Shown in pieces: positions 1-7,823 of a stretch of 64,000 nt of DNA (position 1 is the stretch's first letter; the number at the start of each line of letters is the position of its first letter). A program made the position numbers and the translations under genes. A model generated the notes under the pieces. It was not told the origin of the DNA, ran no database searches, and saw nothing but the letters and a program-made list of their open reading frames with translations. Source of the stretch: Pseudomonadota bacterium (GTDB lineage Bacteria > Pseudomonadota > Gammaproteobacteria > Steroidobacterales > Steroidobacteraceae); the NCBI GenBank assembly GCA_016713725.1, contig JADJOO010000016.1:62001-126000 (forward strand), in the 5' to 3' direction.

Positions 1-597
1 CCCGTGCGTTTCATCACCAATCGCAGCTCCGGCAAGATGGGTTACGCGGTGGCCGAGGCCGCGCGCGATGCCGGCGCCATCGTCGTCATCGTCAGTGGCC
101 CGGTCAACGTGCCCACGCCGCCCGGCGTGAAACGAGTCGACGTCGAGACCGCCGAGCAGATGATGAATGCGGTACAGGCTGAAATTGCCGATACCGACAT
201 CTTCATCGCTGCCGCGGCCGTTTCCGACTACCGCATGCGCGAGGTCGCGGAACACAAGATCAAGAAAACCAGCGACGAGCTGACGCTGCAACTGGCACGC
301 ACACCCGACATCCTTGCGACCGTGGCGGCCGGATCGCCACGCCCGTTCGTGGTCGGCTTCGCGGCGGAAACGCAGAACGTCGAGCGCAATGCGCTGCTCA
401 AGCTCGAGGGTAAGAAGCTCGACATGATCGCCGCGAACCAGGTCGGGGAAGGCCTCGCTTTCGATTGCGACGACAACGCGCTCACGCTGTACTGGCAGGG
501 CGGCAAGCGCGAACTGGAACGTGCACCCAAGTGCCGGCTCGCCGGTGAGTTGATCGAAGTGATCGCCGAACGTTACTCCGGGAGCCGATCGCGATGA
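1..597 (+). CDS. coaBC: CoaBC, C-terminal phosphopantothenate-cysteine ligase part (5' truncated by window)
   Basis: The gene enters from the left edge and only the CoaB half is visible. That domain joins cysteine to 4'-phosphopantothenate using CTP in coenzyme A synthesis in the cytoplasm. The visible frame opens with the CoaB signature RFITNRSSGKMG, followed by AAVSDYR and, near the end, KKLDMIAANQVGEG, all typical of the ligase domain. The CoaC decarboxylase half lies outside the window. The stop overlaps the dut start by 4 nt (ATGA), the usual coaBC-dut coupling in gammaproteobacteria. Family assignment is firm; the true start cannot be seen. Confidence 0.95.
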   Translation, partial: PVRFITNRSSGKMGYAVAEAARDAGAIVVIVSGPVNVPTPPGVKRVDVETAEQMMNAVQAEIADTDIFIAAAAVSDYRMREVAEHKIKKTSDELTLQLARTPDILATVAAGSPRPFVVGFAAETQNVERNALLKLEGKKLDMIAANQVGEGLAFDCDDNALTLYWQGGKRELERAPKCRLAGELIEVIAERYSGSRSR

Positions 598-1061
598 ACG
601 CACGGCGACCGAAGCTGCAGGTGCGCATTCTGGATAGCCGCATCGGCAAGGACTATCCGCTGCCGCACTACGCGACGCCCGGTTCCGCGGGGCTGGACCT
701 GCGCGCGTGCCTCGATGCACCGCTGGTGCTCGAACCGGGCATGACGCAGCTGGTTCCCACCGGCATTGCGATCCACCTCGAGGATCCCGGTCTCGCCGCG
801 GTGCTGCTGCCGCGTTCAGGTCTCGGCCACAAGCACGGTATCGTGCTCGGCAATCTCGTCGGCCTGATCGACTCCGACTACCAAGGGCAGGTGATGGTTT
901 CGTGCTGGAATCGGGGCCAGGCGGCCTTCACGATCGAACCAGGCGAGCGCATCGCCCAGATGGTCGTCGTTCCCGTCGTGCAGGTGGAGTTCGATGTGGT
1001 GGAGGCGTTCTCTGCCAGCGACCGGGGAGCCGGGGGCTTCGGCAGTTCCGGACGGGGTTAG
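594..1061 (+). CDS. dut: dUTP diphosphatase
   Basis: This 155-residue homotrimeric dUTPase hydrolyses dUTP to dUMP and pyrophosphate, keeping uracil out of DNA and feeding dTMP synthesis. The conserved motifs appear in order: PGSAGLDLRA, then PRSGLGHKHG, then the GLIDSDYQG uridine-binding hairpin, GERIAQMV, and the C-terminal glycine-rich GGFGSSG arm that closes over the nucleotide. Length is normal for the family. It is translationally coupled to coaBC (ATGA overlap). A 48-bp perfect palindrome follows immediately and may end the transcript. Confidence 0.96.
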   Translation: MNARRPKLQVRILDSRIGKDYPLPHYATPGSAGLDLRACLDAPLVLEPGMTQLVPTGIAIHLEDPGLAAVLLPRSGLGHKHGIVLGNLVGLIDSDYQGQVMVSCWNRGQAAFTIEPGERIAQMVVVPVVQVEFDVVEAFSASDRGAGGFGSSGRG

Positions 1062-1064
1062 GAC

Positions 1065-1125
1065 GGGAAATAGGGGACGCTCACCTATTTCCGGCCGGAA
1101 ATAGGTGAGCGTCCCCTAATTTCCC
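1065..1125. repeat. REP-like palindrome between convergent genes
   Basis: Bases 1071-1094 and 1095-1118 form a perfect 24+24 bp palindrome centred on CCGGCCGG. With one bulged A at 1119, pairing extends to 1065-1125. The core AAATAGGTGAGCGTCCCC closely resembles the AAATAGGTGCACGTCCCC core of the larger inverted repeat at 13691-13796, so both belong to one dispersed family. It sits between the convergent dut and DUF4124-like genes and touches the latter's stop codon. It could act as a two-way terminator, but has no clear T tract. Confidence 0.8.
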
Positions 1126-1829
1126 TACTTGATGCCCTTCAACTCTTTGAATCTGCTGATATCCGCCGCAAATTCCCGCGTCACGCGCTCGCGTTCCGCC
1201 GTATTCTTCGTCAGCTCCTGCTCGTAGACCTGCAGGCCCTTCACCGTATTCACGATTTCACTCGCGATCTGCTCGGGCAGCGCTGGTGCGTTCGGTTTCG
1301 GGCTGTACGGCCGGAAGCGCTGCACCGATTCCATCAACCGTGCCTCGCGCGCGCGCAGGTTGGTGATGTACTGGCGCGTCACGACGTTCTGCTGTTCGAG
1401 CAGTTCGAGGCGCTGGTCGCGCAGCCGTTCGATGTCTGCGACCGAGAGGTACGTGGCGAGCAACGTGCGGTCGCGTTGTGCAGCCGCGGCCTTGGCGTCG
1501 TCGGCTGCCTTTTGCGCAGCGATTTGCTCGAGCGACTTCGCGCCCGGGATCATGCGCACGACGCGGCCCGTCTCGTCGAGCACCTCGACGTCGGCGCCCA
1601 TGCATTCGGGTGGGATGTTCTGGCCAAAGAAGCTATGGCCGGACGCGCTCTTGCAGCGGTAGACGTGCTCGTCGCTCAGCGAGGGCCCGCTCGACTTGGG
1701 CTTTTTCTTCTGCGCGGCATCGGCGACACCGGCCGCGAGGGCACCGGCCACCAGCAGCAGGGCGACGACCACGCCGAGACGGACTCGGGCGGGAGTCGAG
1801 GAGGAAGCGGTCAGAGGGTCTGCGCGCAT
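1125..1829 (-). CDS. Secreted DUF4124-like coiled-coil protein
   Basis: A 234-residue protein of unknown function. Residues about 18-39 form a hydrophobic signal segment ending near VADAAQ, so it is probably exported. The stretch from about residue 53 (HVYRCKSASG, then a second Cys in PPECMG) resembles the DUF4124 domain, where two cysteines bracket a small beta fold. The rest is charged and helical (about 100-234), with long Lys/Arg/Glu/Gln heptad-like stretches consistent with a periplasmic coiled coil. It stands alone between convergent dut and co-directional pyrE. No enzymatic motif is visible. Confidence 0.75.
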   Translation of the reverse strand: MRADPLTASSSTPARVRLGVVVALLLVAGALAAGVADAAQKKKPKSSGPSLSDEHVYRCKSASGHSFFGQNIPPECMGADVEVLDETGRVVRMIPGAKSLEQIAAQKAADDAKAAAAQRDRTLLATYLSVADIERLRDQRLELLEQQNVVTRQYITNLRAREARLMESVQRFRPYSPKPNAPALPEQIASEIVNTVKGLQVYEQELTKNTAERERVTREFAADISRFKELKGIK

Positions 1830-1923
1830 GACGGGGATTCTGAGGCCATACCCTCTCCTTTTTGCAGCATTTTGGTGTTTGTCGCGTTCAACATTGTGAC
1901 CTGCTTCAAGCTGGGGATCACCA

Positions 1924-2556
1924 TCAGACCCCGTACTGGTCGCGATAGGCCCGGACAGACTTCAGCACCGCGCTGTCGCCGGTGGCCTCCAGATGGGCCA
2001 TGAGGTCGCGCAATCGCAGCACCGAAACGACCGGCAGGCCGAACGATTCCTGCACTTCCTGCACGGCCGACTTTGTGCCCTGGCCGCGTTCCTCGCGATC
2101 CAGTGCAATCAGGACGCCCGCCGGCGTTGCCCCCTGCGAACGGATGATCTCCACGGATTCGCGGATGGCCGTACCGGCCGTGATCACGTCGTCCACGATC
2201 AGGACGCGACCCTTGAGCGGCGCGCCGACGACGGTGCCGCCTTCACCGTGGTCCTTGGCTTCCTTGCGGTTGAACGCAAAGAACAGGTTGCGACCTTCGT
2301 GTTCGGCCATCGCGGCGGCCGTCGCCGTGACCAGGGGGATGCCTTTGTAGGCCGGCCCGAACAGCATGTCGAACGACACGCCGGAGAGTGTTGCCGCCCG
2401 CGCGTAAAAGCGCCCGAGCGAGCCGATTGCATGGCCGGTATTGAACAGGCCCGCGTTGAAGAAGTACGGGCTCCTGCGGCCGGACTTCAGAGTGAACGCG
2501 CCAAATCGGAGGACGCCGAGTTCGAGGCACAGGCGGATGAAGTCGGGTTGGTGCAT
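1924..2556 (-). CDS. pyrE: Orotate phosphoribosyltransferase
   Basis: This 210-residue enzyme transfers the phosphoribosyl group of PRPP to orotate, giving OMP in de novo pyrimidine synthesis. The PRPP-binding motif VLIVDDVITAGTA is intact and the flexible-loop region NRKEAKDHGEGG is present. The N-terminal FGAFTLKSGRRSPYFFNAG is the classic PyrE substrate-binding start. It is transcribed divergently from xth with only 26 bp between the start codons, so the two promoters must overlap. Confidence 0.96.
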   Translation of the reverse strand: MHQPDFIRLCLELGVLRFGAFTLKSGRRSPYFFNAGLFNTGHAIGSLGRFYARAATLSGVSFDMLFGPAYKGIPLVTATAAAMAEHEGRNLFFAFNRKEAKDHGEGGTVVGAPLKGRVLIVDDVITAGTAIRESVEIIRSQGATPAGVLIALDREERGQGTKSAVQEVQESFGLPVVSVLRLRDLMAHLEATGDSAVLKSVRAYRDQYGV

Positions 2557-2582
2557 GGGCGCGTACTTTATACTTTGCGCCC
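2545..2582. promoter_or_regulatory. Very short divergent pyrE/xth promoter region
   Basis: Only 26 bp separate the pyrE and xth start codons. On the plus strand TATACT at 2569-2574 lies 8 nt before the xth ATG at 2583, so a start about 7-9 nt downstream of it would give a leaderless or near-leaderless xth mRNA. On the minus strand an overlapping TATAAA-like element is equally close to pyrE. No Shine-Dalgarno sequence fits either gene in this space. The call is by inspection only. Confidence 0.45.
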
Positions 2583-3350
2583 ATGCGCATCATCACCCTC
2601 AACGCCAATGGCATCCGTTCTGCGGCGCGCAAGGGTTTTTTCGACTGGCTGCCGGCCCAGGACGCGGACGTCGTCTGCCTGCAGGAGACGAAATGCCAGC
2701 GCGACCAGATTACCGGGCCCCAGTTCCACCCGGCCGGCTACCACTGCTATTACTTCGACGCGGTCAAGAAGGGCTACAGCGGCGTGGCCGTGTATTCGCG
2801 GCAGAAGCCACTGACGGTCGTGGCTGGCCACGGGTCGAAGGAGTTTGACGGCGAGGGCCGCTACATCGAGGCGCGCTTCAAGAACCTGAGCGTGATTTCG
2901 CTCTACCTGCCCTCGGGCTCGTCGAGCGAGGAGCGCCAGCAGGCCAAGTTCCGCTTCCTCGCCGAGTTCATGCCGTACCTGCGTGCGCTGAAGCGCAAGC
3001 GCCGCGACTACATTCTCTGCGGCGACTGGAACATCGCGCACAAGGAGATTGACCTGCGCAACTGGCGCTCGAACCAGAAGAACTCGGGATTCCTGCCCGA
3101 AGAGCGCGCGTGGCTCGACGAACTGTTCGACGGCGTCAAGTACGTCGATGCATTCCGCGAAGTAAATCCCGATCCGGATCAATACACGTGGTGGTCGAAC
3201 CGTGGCCAGGCGTGGTCGAAGAACGTGGGTTGGCGCATCGATTACCACGTGCTGAGCCCGGGCCTGCGCGGCAGCGTGCGCAGCGCCGAAATCTTCAAGG
3301 CGCAGCGCTTCTCCGATCACGCTCCGCTCACCGTGACGTACGACCTGTGA
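2583..3350 (+). CDS. xth: Exodeoxyribonuclease III family AP endonuclease
   Basis: A 255-residue Mg-dependent nuclease that cuts 5' of abasic sites and removes 3' blocks in base-excision repair. All family blocks are present: TLNANGIRSA at the N-terminus, VCLQETKC with the metal-binding Glu, GDWNIAHKEIDL with the catalytic Asp/Asn, the substrate loop TWWSNRG followed by WRIDYHV, and the C-terminal FSDHAPL with the catalytic His. The stop overlaps the GTG start of the next gene (GTGA), so a two-gene operon is likely. Confidence 0.95.
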   Translation: MRIITLNANGIRSAARKGFFDWLPAQDADVVCLQETKCQRDQITGPQFHPAGYHCYYFDAVKKGYSGVAVYSRQKPLTVVAGHGSKEFDGEGRYIEARFKNLSVISLYLPSGSSSEERQQAKFRFLAEFMPYLRALKRKRRDYILCGDWNIAHKEIDLRNWRSNQKNSGFLPEERAWLDELFDGVKYVDAFREVNPDPDQYTWWSNRGQAWSKNVGWRIDYHVLSPGLRGSVRSAEIFKAQRFSDHAPLTVTYDL

Positions 3351-4741
3351 CTGGCGCGAGCGAAGGCGCATCGCAGGCCGTACCCGGCGCCAGGAAGCCC
3401 TGGTGGCGCGGCTGGGCGGACGCGGTGCTGGCATACCGCAATCCGCGGGTTGCCGCGATGCTGTTCCTCGGCTTCTCGGCCGGCCTGCCGTTCATGCTGG
3501 TTTTCTCGACGCTGTCCGCCTGGCTGCGCGAAGTCGGCATCGAGCGCGCCACGATCGGCATGCTGTCGTGGGTCGGCATCATCTACACGGTCAAGTTCTT
3601 CTGGGCGCCCGTCGTCGACAAGCTGCGTCTGCCTGTGCTGCACCGGCTGCTGGGCCGGCGGCGCAGCTGGATGCTGCTCGGTCAGGTTGGCATCGCGATC
3701 GGACTGCTCAACATGGCGCACATGAGTCCAGTGGGAAACCTGGCCGTCGTTGCGTCGCTGGCGCTGATGGTGGCGTTCTCGTCCGCCACCCAGGACATCG
3801 CGGTGGATGCCTGGCGGATCGAATCGGCGCCGACGGAAATGCAGGGCGTGATGGCCGCCGCGTACCAGCTCGGCTATCGCATCGCGATGATGGTGGCCAG
3901 CGCCGGCGCGCTCTGGATCGCGGCCGACCATGGCTGGACAGTGTCCTACACTTCGATGGCAGCCTGCGCGTGCATCGGCATCGTCACCACGCTCGTCATC
4001 CGCGAGCCGGCGACGCGCGTGATCAAACACACCCTGGCGCAGGAGGCGCGGGTCAGCGACTGGCTCGCGCGCAAGGCGCACTGGCCGGAGTCGATGCGCA
4101 ATCTCGGCGCATGGTTCGTCGGTGCCGTCGTGAATCCGTTCATCGACTTTTTTACCCGTTACGGCGTGAAGCTCGCCGTGCTGATGCTCGCGTTCATCGG
4201 CAGCTACCGTCTCGCCGATTTCACAATGGGCGTGATGAGCAACCCGTTCTACCTGGACGTCGGTTTCACGCTCAAGGAAATCGCCGCTGTCGCCAAGGGT
4301 TTTGGCGTGTTCTGGTCGATCCTCGGCACGCTGGTCGGCGGCATGGCCGTGGCGCGCCTGGGCGTCATCCGCTCGCTCGCGCTCGGCAGCGTGCTGGTGA
4401 TCATCGCCAACCTGATGTTCGCCGCGTTCGCGTCGTACAACCAGCCGAATCTGCTCGGGCTCGCCTTCCTCATCAGCGCCGACAACCTGGCAATGGGCAT
4501 CGCGGGCACGTCATTGATCGCCTATCTCTCGAGCCTGACCAGCGCTTCCTACACGGCGACCCAGTACGCGCTGTTCTCGTCGATCTATGCGCTGCCCGGC
4601 AAGCTGCTGATGGGCACGTCGGGCTTCGTCGTCGATGCGATCGGTTATCCGGCGTTCTTCGTCTACACCTCGACGCTCGGGCTGCCGGCCCTCGTGCTGC
4701 TGTTTTTCCTCGCGCGCAAGATGCGGCAGGAAGGCCGGTGA
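3347..4741 (+). CDS. AmpG-like MFS transporter
   Basis: A 464-residue major facilitator protein of the inner membrane with about 12 hydrophobic segments. The first, NPRVAAMLFLGFSAGLPFML, and the SSATQDIAVDAWRIE loop match the AmpG muropeptide permease family, which imports anhydromuropeptides during cell-wall recycling. I chose the GTG at 3347 because it overlaps the xth stop (GTGA) and leaves a short basic N-terminus before the first membrane helix. An open frame further upstream lies inside xth. Substrate is inferred from family resemblance; other AmpG-like paralogues may carry other solutes. Confidence 0.85.
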   Translation: MTGASEGASQAVPGARKPWWRGWADAVLAYRNPRVAAMLFLGFSAGLPFMLVFSTLSAWLREVGIERATIGMLSWVGIIYTVKFFWAPVVDKLRLPVLHRLLGRRRSWMLLGQVGIAIGLLNMAHMSPVGNLAVVASLALMVAFSSATQDIAVDAWRIESAPTEMQGVMAAAYQLGYRIAMMVASAGALWIAADHGWTVSYTSMAACACIGIVTTLVIREPATRVIKHTLAQEARVSDWLARKAHWPESMRNLGAWFVGAVVNPFIDFFTRYGVKLAVLMLAFIGSYRLADFTMGVMSNPFYLDVGFTLKEIAAVAKGFGVFWSILGTLVGGMAVARLGVIRSLALGSVLVIIANLMFAAFASYNQPNLLGLAFLISADNLAMGIAGTSLIAYLSSLTSASYTATQYALFSSIYALPGKLLMGTSGFVVDAIGYPAFFVYTSTLGLPALVLLFFLARKMRQEGR

Positions 4742-4747
4742 GTCGCG

Positions 4748-5122
4748 GTGGCGGACGAGATCGACATGACGCGAGTGATCTGCCCGCTGCATGAGCTGGC
4801 GGATCCCGGTGCGCGCGGCTTCACGATGGGACAGGGCGACTGGCCCCTGAAGGGCTTCGTGGTGCGACAGGGCGAGCGCGTTTACGGCTACGTCAACTTC
4901 TGCCCGCACGCTGGATTCCCGCTCAACTGGCAGCCGGACCAGTTCCTGGTGCCAGGAGGCACGACGATCCGCTGCGTGATGCACGGCGCGCTGTTCGCAA
5001 TGGAGTCGGGAAGCTGCCTGTCCGGTCCATGCCAGGGGCTGGGTTTGCAGCCGCTGCCGGTGCACGTCCGGCACGGCTATGTGCTGCTCGACGATGCAGT
5101 ACCGCTGCGGGACCCGAATTGA
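4748..5122 (+). CDS. Rieske [2Fe-2S] domain protein
   Basis: A 124-residue stand-alone Rieske ferredoxin-like protein. The cluster ligands are visible as FCPHAGFPL (Cys-X-His) and RCVMHGALF (Cys-X2-His). It has no signal peptide or membrane segment, so it is a soluble cytoplasmic protein, probably passing electrons to an unidentified oxygenase. The GTG start lies 6 nt after the AmpG-like gene, suggesting co-transcription. No oxygenase subunit is adjacent. Confidence 0.85.
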   Translation: MADEIDMTRVICPLHELADPGARGFTMGQGDWPLKGFVVRQGERVYGYVNFCPHAGFPLNWQPDQFLVPGGTTIRCVMHGALFAMESGSCLSGPCQGLGLQPLPVHVRHGYVLLDDAVPLRDPN

Positions 5123-5129
5123 ACGCTGC

Positions 5130-5477
5130 TCAGCCCGACGGGCGCTCCTGCTGTTCGTCCGGCAGTTCGAGCTCGGAATAGCCGTCCGCCTCGCCGCGAT
5201 CGATGGCGTCGAACGGGCTGTTGCCGTTGCCGGGCGCCAGGTCGAACTCGTTCTCGGTGTCTTCAGGATCGACGTCGACCGAGCCGGTCCAGTCTTCGGG
5301 CGGCGAGGCGGCGACAATTTGCTCGTCTCGCCACTCGTCGAAATCGAGCTCTTCGATCGTGCCGTCGAAGTACTGGAGTTCGATCGTGGAGTCGTCGCGG
5401 TCGATCGCGACCACCTCGAAGGAATCGCCTCCGGAGCGCGCGTACCAATTTCCAACGACAGGTGCGGGGTTGCTCAT
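5130..5477 (-). CDS. Small acidic conserved protein, DUF6763-like
   Basis: A 115-residue very acidic protein. The N-terminal half (about 1-55: GNWYARSGGDSFEVVAID, then a Tyr-Phe-Asp-Gly block and FDEWRDEQI) looks like a small beta-barrel fold found in gammaproteobacterial proteins called DUF6763. The C-terminal half is low-complexity, rich in Asp, Glu and Pro. No catalytic motif is visible. It is convergent with the Rieske gene, 7 bp between stops. The DUF assignment is from memory of the family and is less certain than the gene itself. Confidence 0.7.
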   Translation of the reverse strand: MSNPAPVVGNWYARSGGDSFEVVAIDRDDSTIELQYFDGTIEELDFDEWRDEQIVAASPPEDWTGSVDVDPEDTENEFDLAPGNGNSPFDAIDRGEADGYSELELPDEQQERPSG

Positions 5478-5573
5478 CGTCTTGTCCTCGACGCGTCCTT
5501 GCGCTTGGTATCCTATTCTTGGTTGTAGACCTGCGCGGCCCGGAGTTCAAGTCGCGAAACACGTGAAGGCGCC

Positions 5574-6197
5574 ATGCTCGACGAACTGGTGAAATTCTTT
5601 GTGGTTCTGCTGGTGGTGGTGGAGCCGTTGTCGCTCCTGCCCATACTGGCAGGACTCACGGAAGGCGCGGACGACGCCTTCCGACGGCGCATGTCGTTCA
5701 AGGCCGCCACGATCTCCGCGGTGGTTTGCATCCTGTTCGCCGTCGGCGGCACGGCGCTGCTCAAGCTGCTCGGCATCAGCGTCGACGCCTTCAAGATCGG
5801 CGGCGGGATCCTGCTGTTCATGCTCGCGATCGAAATGGTTTTCGCGCGTGAATCAGGCGTGCGCTCGATCACCCCGGTCGAGGGGGAGGAAGCGCATCAC
5901 CGCGTCGACATCTCGGTCTTTCCGCTTGCGTTTCCGATGATCGCCGGACCCGGTGCGATCGCGACCATCTTGCTGGCGTTTGCCGCCGTGCCGTTCGGCT
6001 CGGTGCAGTTCTTCGCACAGATCGCGGTGATCGGCGTGGTGCTCGCGTTGACACTGGCGCTGATGCTGGTGACGGGCCCCGTCATGCGAGTCGTTGGCGT
6101 GACCGGCAGCGCAGTGCTCGGACGATTGCTTGGCGTCATGCTCGCGGCGCTCGCGGCACAGTTCGTGATCGACGGGGTGCGTGGGGCGCTGGGCTGA
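5574..6197 (+). CDS. marC: MarC-family integral membrane protein
   Basis: A 207-residue inner-membrane protein with six predicted hydrophobic helices. It begins LVKFFVVLLVVVEPLSLLPI and contains the family blocks LGISVDAFKIGGGILLFMLA and FPLAFPMIAGPGAIATILL, hallmarks of MarC/UPF0056. The physiological role is unresolved; the family was once linked to multiple antibiotic resistance but that link has been questioned. It is followed by a long imperfect inverted repeat and is convergent with trmB. Confidence 0.9.
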   Translation: MLDELVKFFVVLLVVVEPLSLLPILAGLTEGADDAFRRRMSFKAATISAVVCILFAVGGTALLKLLGISVDAFKIGGGILLFMLAIEMVFARESGVRSITPVEGEEAHHRVDISVFPLAFPMIAGPGAIATILLAFAAVPFGSVQFFAQIAVIGVVLALTLALMLVTGPVMRVVGVTGSAVLGRLLGVMLAALAAQFVIDGVRGALG

Positions 6198-6198
6198 C

Positions 6199-6352
6199 GG
6201 AAGTGAGTAGTGAATAGTGGAAGGGAGGAAGGAGCAGGAGGGGAGTGAAGGAAGTGAATAGTGAACAGGAAGTTGAAGGTGTCACGCCATGCTTATTCAC
6301 TTCCTCCCTTCCTCACTTCCTCACCCTTCACTCCCCACTATTCACTTCTCCT
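6199..6352. repeat. Imperfect GTGAATAGTG-type inverted repeat
   Basis: The left part repeats GAAGTGAGTAGTGAATAGTG and GAAGTGAATAGTGAAC elements. The right part (from about 6292) carries the complementary TTCACTTCCTCCC, CACTTCCTCACCC and CACTATTCACTTC, so the region can fold into a long imperfect hairpin. It separates convergent marC and trmB and runs a few bases into the trmB 3' end. It is probably a dispersed chromosomal repeat that also serves as a terminator. It is not CRISPR-like: the units are irregular and have no spacers. Confidence 0.7.
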
Positions 6353-7120
6353 GCGGAACGCCAGGTCCCACACGCCGTGTCCAAGCCGCTGGCCGCGCCG
6401 TTCAAAGCGCGTGACGGGACGGCTATCCGGCCGCTCCACGAAATCACCCGTCGCTGATTCGTTTGTCAGCTCCCGGCAGCTGCCTGCAGTTGCGAGCATG
6501 TGTTCGGCATACGGTTGCCAGTCGGTCGCCATGCGGAAGACGCCACCAGGTTTGAGCTTGCGCGCTACCAGTTCGACGAACGGAGGCTGCACGATGCGGC
6601 GCTTGTGGTGCCGCTTTTTTGGCCATGGATCCGGAAAATAGAGCAGCACCTCGTCGAGCGATGCATCCGGCATCCGCCGCTGCAGGACCTGCACGGCGTC
6701 CTCGCAGATCACGCGCACGTTGCGCAGTTGCGCTGCTTCGCAGCACAGCAGCAGGTGTCCGACACCGGGCGGATGAACCTCCAGGCCGAGGTAATTGCGT
6801 TCGGCATGGGTGGTTGCCAGCGCGACGAGCGACTCCCCGTTGCCGAAGCCGATTTCGAGCACCACCGGTGCATCTCGACCAAAGGCGACCGCAAAATCGA
6901 GCGGTTCTTCGCCGTTCTCGATGCCAAGTGCGGGCCACAGTTCGCGCCAGGCGCGCTCCTGTGCGCCGGTCATGCGGCCCGCGCGCACCACAAAGCTGCG
7001 GATCGCACGGTGGTGCGACCTGTCGGGCGCCGTCGCGGCAGCGCCGGTTCCGGGCTCGGCATCTGGCTTCGATGACGGCAAGGGTCTAGAGTTTCGCTGG
7101 CCAGAGGGGACTGCAATCAT
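6338..7120 (-). CDS. trmB: tRNA (guanine-N7-)-methyltransferase
   Basis: A 260-residue SAM-dependent enzyme that methylates G46 in the variable loop of tRNA. The SAM site EIGFGNGESL and the defining block FPDPWPKKRHHKRRI are intact, followed by the D-W-Q-P-Y region of the catalytic domain. The ATG at 7120 is the first start giving a family-sized N-terminal extension. A longer frame upstream would overlap the divergent hdeD gene and is unlikely. Only 31 bp separate the two divergent starts. Confidence 0.93.
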   Translation of the reverse strand: MIAVPSGQRNSRPLPSSKPDAEPGTGAAATAPDRSHHRAIRSFVVRAGRMTGAQERAWRELWPALGIENGEEPLDFAVAFGRDAPVVLEIGFGNGESLVALATTHAERNYLGLEVHPPGVGHLLLCCEAAQLRNVRVICEDAVQVLQRRMPDASLDEVLLYFPDPWPKKRHHKRRIVQPPFVELVARKLKPGGVFRMATDWQPYAEHMLATAGSCRELTNESATGDFVERPDSRPVTRFERRGQRLGHGVWDLAFRRRSE

Positions 7121-7151
7121 AAGGCCCGGCCGACGGGCGTGGAGAAAAACG

Positions 7152-7751
7152 ATGGCCCAATCGGACGGACTGCTGCTGACCCGACTCGGTGGCGACGCCA
7201 GAATCCTGTGCAAGCGCACATGGTGGGTGTTCCTGATCGGCGGCGCAGCCAGTGTGATCTTCGGCGTGCTGGCCTTTTCGCAGCCGATGACGGCCTGGCT
7301 CGTGGTCGCGGTCTTCTTCGCAGCCGCGATCCTGGTCGATGGCGCCTCCAACGTCGTCGGCTCCATCCGCAACCGTGACAAGGACGGTTGGTGGATCATG
7401 CTGCTGATCGGTGTGCTCGGGGTCGTCGGTGGCGGTTACGCGCTGCTCAATCCGCTCGTCAGCATGAAGGCATTCATCCTGCTGGTTGCCTTCGAAGCGA
7501 TCATGGCCGGCGTGTTCCTGGTGATGCTCGGCTACAAGGGGCGGGCCTCCACGGCGCGCGAGTGGATTCTGTACCTCACGGGCGGGCTTTCGGTCCTGTT
7601 CGGAATCCTCGTGATCGTGAACCCGAAGGTGGGCGGACTGTCCGTCATCTGGATGATCGCGTCGTGGGCGATCATCACGGGCGTCCTGAAGATCATGTTC
7701 GCCTTCAAGGTGAAGAACCTGCCGGAGCGTATGGCGAACCACTTCGTGTGA
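7152..7751 (+). CDS. HdeD-family membrane protein (DUF308)
   Basis: A 199-residue inner-membrane protein with six hydrophobic segments arranged as repeated DUF308 units (WWVFLIGGAASVIFGVLAF, WIMLLIGVLGVVGGGYALL, ILYLTGGLSVLFGILVIV). HdeD in E. coli is tied to acid resistance at high cell density, but the molecular role is unknown. The ATG at 7152 follows a good GGAGA ribosome-binding site. It is divergent from trmB. A small GC-rich hairpin follows the stop. Confidence 0.88.
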   Translation: MAQSDGLLLTRLGGDARILCKRTWWVFLIGGAASVIFGVLAFSQPMTAWLVVAVFFAAAILVDGASNVVGSIRNRDKDGWWIMLLIGVLGVVGGGYALLNPLVSMKAFILLVAFEAIMAGVFLVMLGYKGRASTAREWILYLTGGLSVLFGILVIVNPKVGGLSVIWMIASWAIITGVLKIMFAFKVKNLPERMANHFV

Positions 7752-7758
7752 CGCGTCG

Positions 7759-7782
7759 CCTCTCCTGCTGCAGCGGGAGGGG
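7759..7782. repeat. Small REP-like hairpin
   Basis: CCTCTCCTGC and GCGGGAGGGG pair imperfectly around TGCA, the common gammaproteobacterial CCTCTCCCGC-type intergenic palindrome. It lies between the convergent hdeD-like and FAD-dehydrogenase genes and may help end transcription. A related element occurs at about 17754-17818. Confidence 0.55.
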
Positions 7783-7823
7783 CCCAGACGCGCCTCTCGC
7801 GCCGCACGCGGGTGAGGACCGAT

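Noticed and set aside
2568..3434. Long open frame antisense to xth
   Set aside because: High GC makes long antisense frames common; xth shows all catalytic motifs and this frame shows none.
6199..6352. Repeated GTGAATAGTG units as a CRISPR array
   Set aside because: Units are irregular, form an inverted rather than direct array, have no unique spacers, and no cas genes are near.
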